From positions 6,622,501 to 6,686,500 of the forward strand of contig NC_087158.1 of NCBI RefSeq assembly GCF_035594125.1: a stretch of 64,000 bases of DNA. Direction: 5' to 3'. Source of the stretch: Scylla paramamosain (taxonomy: Eukaryota > Arthropoda > Malacostraca > Decapoda > Portunidae). Below are positions 1-13,156 of the stretch, piece by piece; the stretch's first letter is position 1, and each line of letters starts with the position of its first letter. A program made the position numbers and the translations under genes. The notes below the pieces were generated by a model. That model was not told the origin of the DNA. It saw only the letters and a program-made list of their open reading frames with translations, and did no database searches.

Positions 1-3000
1 CGGATGCAAACCAACCAATATGAAAAAAATAAAATAGAATAACATTACCAAAAAGGTATACTTTGAGTGTTTTTGAGCTTTTTACCTACAAAAAAGGTGA
101 AAATGGACGAAAAGCACTCCCTATTCGGAAACAAAAAAGGACATTATGAGAAACGTGTATAATGAGTGTCTTATTATTTTCGAGCAAAAGAACTTGCTGT
201 TCACAAGAACTAAAAGGCAAAAAACGCAAAAAACTCGTGTATATAAAGAAGTTTCTTAGATACCAAAATGCTGAAACTCATGAATAACAATCTTAATTGA
301 GAAACAGAACAACCTTACCAAAAGCGTGTATTTTCAGTGTTTTTCACATTCTTAGCAAAATCCCAAATAGCATGCGAAACTAGCTTTATGTTGGAAAAAA
401 AATGACGTTACCAGAAGTGTCTTTTGCGTGTTTTTGAGCGTGTTAGGCAATAAAGCACTAAAAAGCAGGGCAATCACATTACATGAGAATAAAACCAACT
501 TTGACCAAGAACTTGCCATTATGTGTTTTTGAGATATACCAAAACGCTAAAACGCATGCAAAACACTCCTTTATAGAGAAGCAGAAAAACATTACAAAAA
601 ATATGTGTTTTAAGTGTTTTTGATCATGTTACCTATAAAAACACTTAAATACATGCAAAGAACCCTATCTTTGGGAAACGAAAGGACATTACGAGAAACG
701 TGTATTATGACTGTTTTTAAGTTCCTTAAGTATCAAAACGTTAAAACCCACAAATAACACTCTTTAAAGAGAAAAAAAAATAAAAAAAATAAATAAAAAA
801 TAACATTTTTTTTGTATTGATTTTTATAAGTACCGAGATGCCAAAATTCTGCCAAAATTCAGGAAATTTATGTGGAGAAAAAAAAACATTATCAAAAAAG
901 TTTATTATAGTTTTTTTTTCGGATTGTTATTTACCAAAAACTAAAGTGCAAGCAAAGCCAACTATATTAGGAAATTAAACACCTTTACCAGAAACCTGTC
1001 TTTTCGGTGTTTTTCAGCATGTTAGGCAACAAACTGATCAATAATATGAAGTCAGTCATTATGTGAATCCAAAACAAAATTACTGTAAAACGTGTTTTCT
1101 CAGTGTTTTACGTAGAAAAAACGCTAAAACGGATGCAAAGCAACGAATATGAAGAAATAGAATAACATTACCAAAAAGTGTTTTTGAGCTTTTTACCTAC
1201 AAAAAACGAGAAAATGGATGTAAAAGCAATGTATATTGGGAAGCAAAAGGACATTTAGAGAAACGTGTATAATGATTGTTTTATAGTTTCACAAGAACCA
1301 CAAGACAAAAAACACAAAAACTCGTGTGTATAGAGAAGTTTCTTACATACCAAAATGCTAAAACATTTTTAAATGAGAAAAAGAACTACCTTACCAATGT
1401 GTGTATTTTGAGTGTTTTTCACATTCTTAGTTACGAAAATCCCAAATTACATGCGAAATTAGCTTTATGTGGAAAAAACATGACATTATCAGAAAAGTGT
1501 CTTTTGAGTGTTTTTGAGCGTGATATGTAACAAAGCACTAAAAAGTAGAATAGTCACATTATATAGGAATAAAACCAACTTTAACGAAGAATTTGCCTCT
1601 AAGTGTTTTTAACTCCTTACTTACCAAAACGCTAAAACGGATGGAAAACACCCTCTATGGAGAAACAGAAAAACATTACCAAAAACATGTATTTTAAGTG
1701 TTTTTAATCATGTTACCTATAAAAACGCTTAAATACATGCAAAGAACCTTATGTCTCTGAAACGAAAGGACATTACGAAAATCGTGTATTATAATTGTTT
1801 TTAAGTTCCTTAAGTACCAAAAAACTAAAACCCACAAATAGAGAAAAAATAAATAAAAAAAAAATATTTTTTTTCTTTTTTGTTATTCATCTACATAGGT
1901 ATGAAGATGCCAAAATTCAGGCAAAATTCAGGGAAATTATGTAAAAAAAACACATTATAAAATTTTTTTTAGCTTTTTTCCGGAATTATGTACCAAACCC
2001 AGAAGTGCATGCAAAGCATGCATGCATGGGGAAGTTACACGACTTTACCAGAAATCTGTCCTTTGAGTGTTTTTCAGCAATTTCAACAATATTACTGAAA
2101 ACGTGTCTTTTCAGTGATTTACGAAGAAAAATGCTAAAACGGATGCGAACAAACCAATATGAAGAAATAGAATAACATTATCAAAAAAATATATGTTGAG
2201 TGTTTTTCAGCTTGTTACCTACAAAAAATGCGAAAATGGATGGAAAGCACTCTATATTGGAAAACAAAAGAACATTACGAGAAACGTGTATAAAGAGTGT
2301 CTTATAGTTTCACACGAACCACAGGGCAAAAAACGCAAAAACTCGTGTATATAGAGGTTTCTTACATACCAAAATGCTGAAATGCATGAATAACACTTTT
2401 AATTGAGAAACAGAGCTACCTTACCAAATGTGTGTATTTTGAGTGTTTTTCACATTCTTAGTTACGAAAATCCCAAATTACATGCGAAAATAGGTTTATG
2501 TGGGAAAAAAAAAAAATATTACCAGAAAAGTGTCTTTTGAGAGTTTTTGAGCGTGATATGCAACAAAGCACTAAAAAGCAGAACAATGACTTTACATGGG
2601 AATAAAACCAACTTTTACGAAGAACTTGCCTTTAAGTGTTTTTTTTAACTCCTTACATACCAAAACGCTAAAACGCGTGTAAAACACCCTTTATGGAGAA
2701 ACTTAGTAATATTACCAAAAAACATGTATTTTGAGTATTTTTGATCATGTTATTTATAAAAACGCTTAAATACATGCAAAGATCTTCATGTTTGGGAAAC
2801 GAAAGGACATTACGAGAAACGTGTATTATGAGTGTTTTCAAGTTCCTTAAGTACCAAAAAAAGGCTAAAACCCACAAATAACACTCTTTATAGAGAAAAA
2901 ATAAATAAAATGAAATAATTTATTTATTTATTTTATTTTTTTTTGTTATTCATCTTCATAGGTACTAAGATGCCAAAATATTGGCAATATTCTTGGGGAA

Positions 3001-4698
3001 TCGAAAACAAAATTACTGAAAACGTGTCTTTTCGGTGTTTTACGTAGAAAAACGCTAAAACGGATGCAAACCAACCAATATGAAGAAATAAAATAACATT
3101 ACCAAAAAGGTATATTTTGAGTGTTTTTGAGCTTGTTACCTACAAAAAACGCGAAAAGGGATGCAAAGCACTCACTATTGGGAAAGAAAAGGACATTACG
3201 AGAAACGTGTATAATGAGTGTCTTATTATTTTCGGGCTAAAGAACTTTTGGTTCATAAGATCCACTAGGCAAAAAACGCAAAAACTCGTGTATATAAAGA
3301 TGTTTCTTCGATACCAAAATGCTGAAACTCATGAATAACAATCTTAATTGAGAAACAGAGCAACATTACCAAATGCGTGTATTTTGAGTGTTTTTTCACA
3401 TTCATAGTCAGCAAAACCCCAAATAGCATGCGAAACTAGCTTTATGTGGAAAAAAAATGACATTACCAGAAGTGTCTTAACAAGAGTTGTCTTTTGAGTG
3501 TTTTTGAGCGTGTTAGGCAATAAAGCACTAAAAACCAGGGCATTACATTGGAATATTACATTGGAATGAAACCAACTTTTACGAAGAACTTGCCTTGAAG
3601 TGTTTTTCAGCTCCTTACATACCAAATCGCTAAAACGCATGCAAAACACTCCTTTATGTAGATGCAGAATAACATTACCAAAAACAAGTGTTTTTGAGTG
3701 TTTTTTTTATCATGTTACCTATAAAAACGCTTAAATACATGCAAAGATCCCTATATTTGGGAAACGAAAGGACATTACGAGAAATGTGTATTATGAATAT
3801 TTTTAAGTTCCTTAAGTACCAAAACGTTAAAACCTACGAATAACACTCTTTATAGAGAAAAAAAAAATAGCATTTTTATTTTTTTTGTTATTGATGTTCA
3901 TAGGTACCAAGATGCCAAAATTCAGGGAAATTATGTGGAAAAGAGAACATTATCAAAAAAGTTAATTTTTCCTTTTTTCGGAGTTATGTACCAAACCATA
4001 AAGTGTATGCAAAGAAACCTATTTGGGAAAATTTAACGACTTTACAAGAAACCTGTCTTTTAAGTGTTTTTCCGAATGTTAGGCACCAAAACGATAGATA
4101 ATATGAAAGTCACTCTGTAAAGAAATCCAAAACAAAATGACTGAAAACGTGTCTTTTAAAAGATGTACGTAGAAAAACGCTAAAACGGAGGCAAACCAAC
4201 CAATATGAAAAAATAAAATAACATTACCAGAAAAATATATTTTGTGTGTTTTTGAGCTTGTTACACACACACAAAAAAAAAAAACGCAAAAATGGTTGCA
4301 AAGCACTGTATATTAGGAAAAAAAAGGACATAACGAGAAACGTGTATAATGAGTGTTTTATAGTTTCACCAGAATCACAAGGCAAAAAACGCAAAAACTC
4401 GTCTGTGTGGAGAAGTTTCTAAGATACCAAAATGCTGAAACTCATGAATAACACTCTTAATCAAGAAACAGAGCAACCCTACTAAATGCTTGTATTTTCA
4501 GTGTTTTTTTACATTCTTAGTTACCAAAATCCCAAATTCCATGCAAAATTAGCTTTATGAGGGAAAAAAATGATATTAACAGAAAAGTGTCTGAGTGTTT
4601 TTGAGCGTGTTAGGCAATAAAGCACTAAAAAGCAGGGCAATCACATTACATGGGAATAAAACCAGCTTTTACGAAGAACTTGCCTTTTAGTGTTTTTG
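1..4698 (+). repeat. Array block 0: partial super-repeat at the left edge
   Basis: Positions 1-56 are the tail of subunit S11. Monomers start at 57, 1178, 2190, 3111 and 4235; the last is cut inside S5 by the inverted module at 4699. The copies at 57 and 3111 have the marker GTCTTATTATTTTCG in S2a (called type f here). The copy at 2190 carries the shared S8-S10 deletion (type e). The copy at 4235 is type g, with the markers CACCAGAATCACAAGG and GTCTGTGTGGAGAAG. The order e-f-g-inversion matches the end of the next complete block, so this is the right part of a super-repeat. The copy at 1178 lacks the first ~10 bp of S1, a defect shared with the copy at 42351. Confidence 0.85.
2987..3000. repeat. 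Shared S8-to-S10 deletion junction, copy 1 (type-e marker)
   Basis: After GGTACTAAGATGCC the sequence jumps through GGCAATATTCTTGGGGAATC into S10 (AAAACAAAATTACTGAAAAC). The second half of S8, all of S9 and the first half of S10 (roughly 190 bp) are missing. The same join is at 11027, 36769 and 47579. Confidence 0.85.
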
Positions 4699-5176
4699 AC
4701 ACGCATTTAGTAAGGTTGTTCTGTTTCTCAATTAAGAGTGTTATTCATGAGTTTCAGCATTTTGGTATGTAGAAAACTTCTCCATATACACGAGTTTTTG
4801 CGTTTTTTTGCCTTGTGTCTTTTTAGAACTATAAAACATTCATTATACACTTTTCTAGCAATGTACCTTTATTTCCCAATATAGAGTGCTTTGTGTCAAT
4901 TTTTTGCCTTTTTTTGTAGATAATAAGCTCAAAAACACTTAAAACATACATTTTTGGTAATGTTTTTCTGCTTCTTGATATTAGTTGGTTTGCATCAGTT
5001 TTAGCGTTTTTCTACGTAAAACACTGAGAGACACGTTTTCAGTAATTTTCTTTTGGATTCCCACATAGAATGAGATCCTTATTATTTATCGTTTTGGTGC
5101 CTAACATGCTGAAAAACACTCAAAAGACAGATTTATGGTAAGGTCTTTAATTTACTCATATGCGAGGCCTTCCATG
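4699..5176 (-). repeat. Recurrent inverted module, copy 1
   Basis: This is the reverse complement of monomer sequence from S9 (AAGTGCATGCAAAGCC region) through S10, S11, S1 and S2 to the start of S3. The left junction is TTTTTGACACGCATTTAG. The right junction is CCATG followed by direct TCTTTTGAGTG of S4. Type-c markers inside it (revcomp of TAATAAGGAACTCAC-like and of CAAGAA after CCAATAT) suggest that a type-c monomer was the source. The right flank is of the GGAAAGGC kind (variant A). Confidence 0.9.
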
Positions 5177-7128
5177 TCTTTTGAGTGTTTTTGAGTGTAT
5201 TACACAATAAAGCACTAAAAGGAAAGGCAATCACATTACATTGAAAAAAAAAAAAATTTACCAGGAAATTGCTTGCCTTTAATTGTTTATGAGCTCCTTA
5301 CATACCAAAACGCTAAAACGCATGCAAAATATATTTTATGGAGAAACAGAATAATATTAGCAAATACATGTATTTTCAGTGTTTTTGATCATGTTATCTA
5401 TAAAAACGCTTAAATACATGCAAAGAACCTTATGTTTGGGAAACGAAAGGACATTACGAGAAACGTGTATTTTTTAAGTTCCTTCAGTACCTAAAAGCTA
5501 AAAACCACAAATAACAATTTATTTAGAAAAAAATAAAAATAAACAAAAAAAAAATAAAAAAATTGGAATTTTTTTTTTTTGTATTCATCCAAAAAGGTAC
5601 CGAGATGCCAAAATTCTGCCAAAATTCAGAGAATTTATGTGGGAAAAAGAACATCATCAAAAAAGTTAATTATAGCTTTTTTTTCGGATTGTTATGTACC
5701 AAACCCTAAAGTGCATGTAAAGCCACCTATATAGGGAAGTTAAACGACTTTACCAGAAACCTGTCTTTTTAGTGTTTATCAGCATGTTAGGCACCCAAAC
5801 AATAAATAATATGGAAGTTAGTCAATATGTGAATCCAAAACAAAATTACTGAAAACGTGTCTTTTTAGTGTTTTACGTAGAAAAACGCTAAAGCCGATGC
5901 AAACCAACCTATATGAAGCAATAGAATAACATTACTAAAAAGATATATTTTGAGAGATTTTGAGCTTGTTAACTACAAAATAATGAAAAAAATGGATGTA
6001 AAACACTCTATATGAGGAAACAAAAGGACATTACGAGAAACGTGTATAATGAGTTTTTTTTTATAGTTTTAAAAGAACCACAAGGCAATGAACGCAAAAA
6101 ATCGTGTATATTGAGAAATTTCTTACATACCAAAATGATGAAATGCATGAATAATAACACTTTTAATCGATAAACAGAACTACCTTACCAAATTGTGTAT
6201 TTTGAGTGTTTTCACATTCTTAGTTACGAAAATGCTAAATTACATGCGAAACTACCTTCATATGGGGAAAAAAATGACATTACAAAAAAAAGTGTCTTTT
6301 TAGTGTTTTTGAGCGTGAAATGCAACAAAGCACTAAAAAGCAGAATAATCACATTACATGGGAATAAAATCAACTTTTACGAAGAACTTGCCTTTAAGTG
6401 TTTTTTAACTCCTTACATACCAAATCGCTAAAACGCATACAAAACACCCTATATGGAGAAACAGAATAACATTACCAAAAACATGTATTTTGAGTGTTTT
6501 TGATCATATAACCTATAAAAACGCTTAAATACATATAAAGAACCCTATGTTTGTATAACGAAAGGATGTTACGAAAATCGTGTATTATGAGTGTTTTCAA
6601 GTACCAAAAAGCTAAAACCCACAAATAACTCTTTATAGAGAGAAAAAAATAAATTGTTATTCATCTTCATAGATACCGAGATGCCAAAATTCTGGCAAAA
6701 TTCATGAAAATTTTGTAAAAAAAAAATCATTATAAAAAAAAATTAATTTTAGCTTTTTTCCGGAGTTATGTACAAACTCTGAAGTGCATGCAAATCCACC
6801 TATATGGGGAAATTACACGACTTTACCAGAAACCTGTCTTTTGAGTGTTTTTCAGCAATTTCAACAATATTACTTAAAACGTGTCTTTTCAGTGATTTAC
6901 ATAGAAAAACGCTAAAACGGATGCAAACCAACCCATATGAAGAAATAGAATAACATTACCAAAAAGATATATTTTGATGTGTTTTTGAGTTTGTTACCTA
7001 CAAAAAAATGCATAAATGGATGGAAAGCACTTAATATTGGCAAAGAAAAAACGTTTCTCATACACGAGAAACTTGTATGAGTGTTTTATAGTTTGACAAG
7101 AACCACAAGGTAAAAAACTCAAAAACTC

Positions 7129-7304
7129 GTGTACATAAAGAAGTTTCTTACATACCAAAAAGCTGCAACTCATGAATAACACTTTTAATTTTGAAACAGA
7201 AAAACCTTACCATATGTGTGTATTAGAAAAGTTTATTATATACCAAAATGCTGAAACTCATGAATAACACTTTTCATTGAGAAATAGAACAACCTTACTA
7301 AATG
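7129..7304 (+). repeat. Tandem S2b duplication in type-b monomer, copy 1
   Basis: S2b appears twice in succession: GTGTACATAAAGAAGTTTC then GTGTGTATTAGAAAAG, each followed by ACATACCAAAA and a GAAACTCATGAATAAC-like stretch. Ordinary monomers have one. Confidence 0.82.
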
Positions 7305-10300
7305 CCTGTGTTTTGAGTTTTTTTTGACATTCTTAGTTACCAAAACCCCAAATTCCATGTAAAACTAGCTTTATGTGGGAAAAAAAATGATATTACCAGA
7401 AAATTGTCTTTTGAGTGTTTTTGATTTTGTTAGGCAATAAAGCACTAAAAACCAGGGCAATCACATTACATGGGAATAAAAACAACTTTAACGAAGAACT
7501 TGCCTTTAAGTGTTTTTGAGCTCATTACATACCAAAACGCTAAAAGGCATGCAAAACATCTTTTATGGAGAAACAGAATAAATTTACCAAAAATATATAT
7601 TTTGAGTGTTTTTGATCATGTTATCTATAAAAACGCTTAAATACATGCAAAGAACTTTATGTTTGCGAAAAGAAAGGACATTACGAGAAATGTGTATAAT
7701 GTGTTTTTAAGTTACTTAAGTACCAAAAAGCTAAAATCCACAAATAACAGTCTTTATTTAGAAAAAAAATAACAAAATAAAAAAAAATAGGATTATTTTT
7801 TTGTTATTCATCTTTATAGGTACCGAGATGCCAAAATTCTGGGAAAATTCAGGGCTATTATATCATAAAACAAAAATTATCAAAAAAGTTAATTTTAGCT
7901 TTTTTTTTCGGACTTATGTACCAAACCCTAAAGTGCATCCAAAGACTCCTATATGGGGAAATTAAACGACCTTACCAGAAATCTGTTTTTTGAGTGTTTT
8001 CAGCATGTTAGGCACGAAAAAGAAAAATAATAAGGAACTCACTCTATATGAGAATCCAAAACAAAATTGCTGAAAACATGTTTTTTCTTTGTTTTCCGTA
8101 GAAAAAACGCTAAAACTAATGCAAACCTACAAATATTAAGATATAGAAAAACATTACCAAAAAAGGTATATCTTGAGTGTTTTTGAGCTTGTTACCTACA
8201 AAAAACGCGAAAATTGATCCAAAGCACTTTATATTCGGAAACAAAAGGACATTGTAAGAAAAGTGTATAATGAGTGCTTTATAGTTCAAAAGAACCAAAA
8301 GGCAAAAAATGCAAAATGCTAAAACTCATGTATAACACTTTTAACTGAGAAAAAGAGCAACCTACTAAATGCGTGTATTTTGAGTGCTTTTAACATTCTT
8401 AGTTACCAAAACCCCAAATTACATGCGAAAATAGATTTGTGGGCAAAAAAATGATTTACCAGAAAAGTGTCTTTTGAGTGTTTTTGAGCATGATAGGGAA
8501 TAAAGCACTAAAAAGGAGGGCAATCACATTACATTGGAGTAAAACGAATTTTTACCAAGAACTTGCCTTTAAGTGTTTTTGAGCTCCTTATATACCAAAA
8601 CACTAAAACGCATGCAAAACACACTTTTTGGTTAAACAGAATAACATTACCAAAAACATGTATTTTGAGTGTTTTTGATCATGTTACCAATAAAAACGCT
8701 TAAATACATGCAAAGAACAATTTTTTTAGAAAAACGAAAGGAGTTTACGAGAAACGTGTATTATGAGTGTTTTTAAGTTCATTCATTACCAAATAGCTAA
8801 AAGCCACAAATAACACTCTTTATTGAAAAACAATAAATAAATTTAAAAAAATACATTTTTTTTCTTTCTTATTCATCTTCACAGGTACCGATATGCCAAA
8901 ATTCGGGCAAAATTCAGGAAATTATGTGAAATAAGAACATTGTGAAAAAAGTTAAATTTATCTTTTTTTTTCGGACTGTTATGTACCAAACCTGTAAAGT
9001 GCATGCAAAGCCACCTATAAAAGTAAATTAAACGTCTTAGCCAGAAAACGGTCTTATGAGTGTATTTCAGCATCTTAGGAACAAACATGGAAGTCAGTCT
9101 ATATGGGAATCCAAAACAAAATTACTAAAAACGTGTTTTTTCCGTGTTTTACGTAGAAAACACTAAAACGGATGCAATCCAACCAATATGAAGAAATAAA
9201 ATAACATTACCAAAAAGGTATATTTTGAGTGTTTTTGAAATTGTTACCTACAAAAACTTGAAAATGGATGGAAAGCACTCTATATTAGGAAGGAAAAGGA
9301 CATTACGAGAAACGTGTATAATGAGTGTTTTATAGTTTCACAAGATCTATGAGGCAAAAACCGTAAAATCTCGTGTGTATAGAGAAGTTTCTTACATTCT
9401 AAAATGCTGAAACTCTGGAACAACACTCTTAATTGAGAAAGAGAACAATCTTACTAAATGCGTGTATTTTGAGTGCTTTTCACATTCTTAGTTACCAAAA
9501 CCCCAAATTGTATGCGAAACCAGCTTTATGTGGGAAAAAAAAATGACATTACCAGAAAAAGATGTCTTTTGAGTGTTTTTGAGCGTGTTAGGCAATAAAG
9601 GACTAAAAAGCAGGGCAAACACATTACATTAGAATAAATCCAATTTTTAACAAGAGCTTGCTTTTAAGTGTTTTTGAGCTCCTTATGTACCAAAACACTA
9701 AAACTCATGCAAAATACACTTGATGGTGAAACAGAAGAACATTATCAAAAACATGTATTTTGAGTGTTTTTGATCATGTTGCTAATAAAAACGCTTAAAT
9801 ACATGCAAAGAACCCTATTTTTGGGAAACGAAAGGACATTACGAAAAATGTGTATTATGAGTGTTTTTTAAGTTCCTTAAGTACAAAAAAACTAAAACTC
9901 ACAAATAGAGAAAAAATAAATAAATAAAAAAAATACATTTTTTTTTTATTCATCTACATAGGTATGAAGATGCCAAAATTCAGGCAAAATTCAGGGAAAT
10001 TATGTAAAAAAAAACATTATAAAATTTTTTTTTTTTTTCGGAATTATGTACCAAACCCAGAAGTGCATGCAAAGCCACCTGTATGGGGAAATTACACGAC
10101 TTTACCAGAAATCTGTCTTTTGAGTGTTTTTCAGCAATTTCAACAATATTACTGAAAACATGTCTTTTCAGTGATTTACGAAGAAAAACGCTAAAACGGA
10201 CGCAAACCAACCAATATGAAGAAATAGAATAACATTACCAAAAAGATATATTTTGAGTGTTTTTCAGCTTGTTACCTACAAAAAATGCCGAAATGTATGG

Positions 10301-11026
10301 AAAGCACTCCCTATTCGGAAACAAAAGAACATTACGAGGAACGTGTATAATGAGTGGTTTATAGTTTTACACAAACCACAAGGCAAAAAACGCAAAAACT
10401 CGTGTATATAGAGAAGTTTCTTACATACCAAAATGCTGAAATGCATGAATAACACTTTTAATTGAGAAACAGAGCTATTTTACCAAATGTGTATATTTTG
10501 ATTGTTTTTCACATTCTTAGTTACGAAAATCCCAAATTACATGCGAAACTAGCTTTATGTGGAAAAAAAAATAAAAGATATTACCAGAAAAGTGTGTTTT
10601 GAGTGTTTTTGAGCGTAATATCCAACAAAGCACTAAAAAGCATAACAATCACATTACAAGGGAATAAAACTATCTTTTACGAAGAACTTGCCTCTAAGTG
10701 TTTTTTTTTAACTCCTTACATACCAAAACGCTAAAACGCCTGCAAAATACCCTTTATGAAGAAACAGAGTAACATTACAATAAACATGTATTTTGAGTGT
10801 TTTTGATCGTGTTATTTATAAAAACGCTTAAATACATGCAAAGAACCTTATGTTTGGGAAACGAAAGGACATTACGAGAAACGTGTATTATGAGTGTTTT
10901 TAATTTCCTTAAGTACCAAAAAAGCTAAAACCCACAAATAACACTCTTTATAGAGAGAGAAAAAAATATATATATATTTTTTTTTTTATTAATCATCATA
11001 GGTACTAAGATGCCAAAATTCTGGCA

Positions 11027-11040
11027 ATATTCTTTGGGAA
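11027..11040. repeat. Shared S8-to-S10 deletion junction, copy 2
   Basis: GGTACTAAGATGCC followed by GGCAATATTCTTTGGGAATC. Same deletion as at 2987, one super-repeat (~8.04 kb) later. Confidence 0.85.
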
Positions 11041-12703
11041 TCGAAAACAAACTTACTGAAAACGTGTCTTTTCGGTGTTTTACGTTGAAAAACGCAAAAA
11101 AGGGATGCAAACCAACCAATATGAAGAAATAGAATAACATTACCAAAAATGTATATTTTGAGTGTTTTTGAGCTCGTTACCTACAAAAAACGCGACAATG
11201 GATGCAAAGCACTCACTATTGGGAAAGAAAAGGACTTTACGAGAAACGTGTATAATAAGTGTCTTGTTATTTTCGGGGAAAAGAACTTGTGGTTCATCAG
11301 AACCACGAAGCAAAAAACGCAAAAACTCGTGTATATAAAGAAGTTTCTACGATACCAAAATGCTGAAACTCATGAATAACAATCTTAATTGAGAAACAGG
11401 ACAACATTACCAAATGTTTGTATTTTGAGTGTTTTTTCACATTCTTAGTTAGCAAAAGCCCAAATAGCATGCGAAACTAGATTTATGTGGGAAAAAAAAT
11501 GACATTAACAAGAGTTGTCTTTTGAGTGTTTTTGAGCGTGTTAGGCAATAAAGCACTAAAAAGGAGGGCAATCATGTTACATTGGAATAAAACCAACTTT
11601 TACCAAGAACTTGGCTTGAAGTGTTTTTAAGCTCCTTACATACCAAATCGCTAAAACGCCTGCAAAAAACTTTTTTTATGGAGAAGCAGAATAACATTAC
11701 CAAAAACAAGTGTTTTTGAGTGTTTTTTATCATGTTACCTATAAAAACACTTAAATACATGCAAAGAATCCTACATTTGGGAAACGAAAGGACATTACGA
11801 GAAATTTGTATTACGAATATTTTTAAGTTTCTTAAGTACCAAAACGTTAAAACCTACAAATAATACTCTTTACAGAGAAAAAAAAATATTATTGATGTTC
11901 ATAGGTACCAAGATGCCAAAATTCTGCCAAAATTCAGTGAAATTATATGGAAAAAAGAACATTATTGAAAATTTAATTTTACCTTTTTTTCCGAGTTATG
12001 TACCAAACCAAGAAGTGTATGCAAAGCCACCTATTTGGGAAAATTTAATGTCTTTACAAGAAACCTTTTCTTTTGAGTGTTTTTGCGCATGTTTGGCAAC
12101 AAAATGATAGATAATATGAGTCACTCTATATGGAAATTCAAAACAAAATTACTGAAAACGTGTCTTTTGAAAGATTTACGTAGAAAAACGCTAAAACGGA
12201 TGCAAACCAACCAATATGAAAAAAAATAGAATAACATTACCAGAAAAGTAAATTTTGTGTTTTTGTGCTTGTTAAATAAAAAAAAACGCAAAAATGGATG
12301 CAAAAGCACTGTATATTAGGAAAAAAAAGGACTGAACGAGAAACGTGTATAATGAGTGTTTTATAGTTTCACTAGAATCACAAGGCAAAAAACGCAAAAA
12401 CTCGTCTGTGTGGAGAAGTTTCTAAGATACCAAAATGCTGAAACTCATAAATAACACTCTTAATCAAGAAATAGAGCAACATTACTAAATGCATGTATTC
12501 TGAGGGTTTTTTTACATTCTAAGTTACCAAAACCCCAAATTCCATGCGAAACTAGCTTTATGTGGGAAAAAAATTACATTACCAGAAAAGTGTCTTTGAG
12601 TGTTTTTGAGCGTGTTAGGCAATAAAGCACTAAAAAGCAGGGCGATCACATTACATGGGAATAAAACCAACTTTTACGAAGAACTTGCCTTTTAGTGTTT
12701 TTG

Positions 12704-13156
12704 ACACGCATTTAGTAAGGTTGTTCTGTTTCTCAATGAAGAGTGTTATTCATGAGTTTCAGCATTTTAGTATGTAGCCTTGCCTTGTGTTTTTTTAGAA
12801 CTATAAAACATTCATTATAGACTTTTTTCGCAATATCCCTTTATTTACCAATATAGAGTGCTTTGTATCAATTTTTGCGTTTTTTTTTTTTTTTGTAGGT
12901 AACAAGCTCAAAAACACTCAAAATATACTTTTTTCAGAATGTTTTTCTGCTGCTAGATATTGGTTGGTTTTCATCAGTTTTAGCGTTTTTCTACGTAAAT
13001 CACTGAGAAGACACGTTTTCAGTAATTTTCTTTCGGATTCCCACATAGAGTGACTTCCTTATTATTTATCGTTTTGGTGCCTAACATGCTGAAAAACACT
13101 AAAAAGACAGATTTCTGGTAAGGTCTTTAATTTCCTCTTATGTATGGCCTTGCATG
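12704..13156 (-). repeat. Recurrent inverted module, copy 2
   Basis: It has the same left junction (GACACGCATTTAGTAAGG) and right junction (GCATG|TCTTTTGAG) as the copy at 4699. About 20 bp present in other copies is missing after TTTTAGTATGTAG near 12778, where the CTTCTCCATATACACGAG part is lost. The right flank is variant A (GGAAGGGCAATC). Confidence 0.9.

Larger units (their letters stand above)
4699..12703 (+). repeat. Array block 1: full ~8.0-kb super-repeat
   Basis: This is the best example of the complete super-repeat. It has the inverted module (4699-5176), then the rest of a monomer, then monomers starting at 5943 (a), 6968 (b), 8167 (c), 9219 (d), 10247 (e), 11152 (f) and 12249 (g). 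Markers: a has AAAGCCGATG/AAAGCGGATG and AACCTATATGAAG; b has an extra S2b copy; c has GGACATTGTAAGAAAAG and GTTCAAAAGAACC; d has TTTTTGAAATTGTTACC; e lacks S8-S10 sequence; f has GTCTTATTATTTTCG-like S2a; g has CACTAGAATCACAAGG-like S2a. The type-g copy is interrupted in S5 by the next inverted module. Confidence 0.85.

Noticed and set aside
3117..3338. Recurrent ~73-residue ORF beginning MSVFELVTYKKRE, also near 11149, 23559, 36912 and 47719, as a candidate small gene family
   Set aside because: All copies are type-f satellite at the same register. The ORF spans the box and body of S1/S2 and is broken or differently ended in other monomer types. No start context or selective pattern is visible, so it follows from repeat copying.
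3511..3530. AATAAA in S4 (TTAGGCAATAAAGCAC) as polyadenylation signals in nearly every monomer
   Set aside because: AATAAA is expected often in such A+T-rich DNA and no transcription unit ends there. Kept only as a possibility if the array is found to be transcribed.
7801..7830. A-rich/T-rich hinge between S7 and S8 as retroposon poly(A) tails
   Set aside because: It lies at the same place in every complete monomer and flows into S8 on the other side. There are no target-site duplications or foreign sequence attached.
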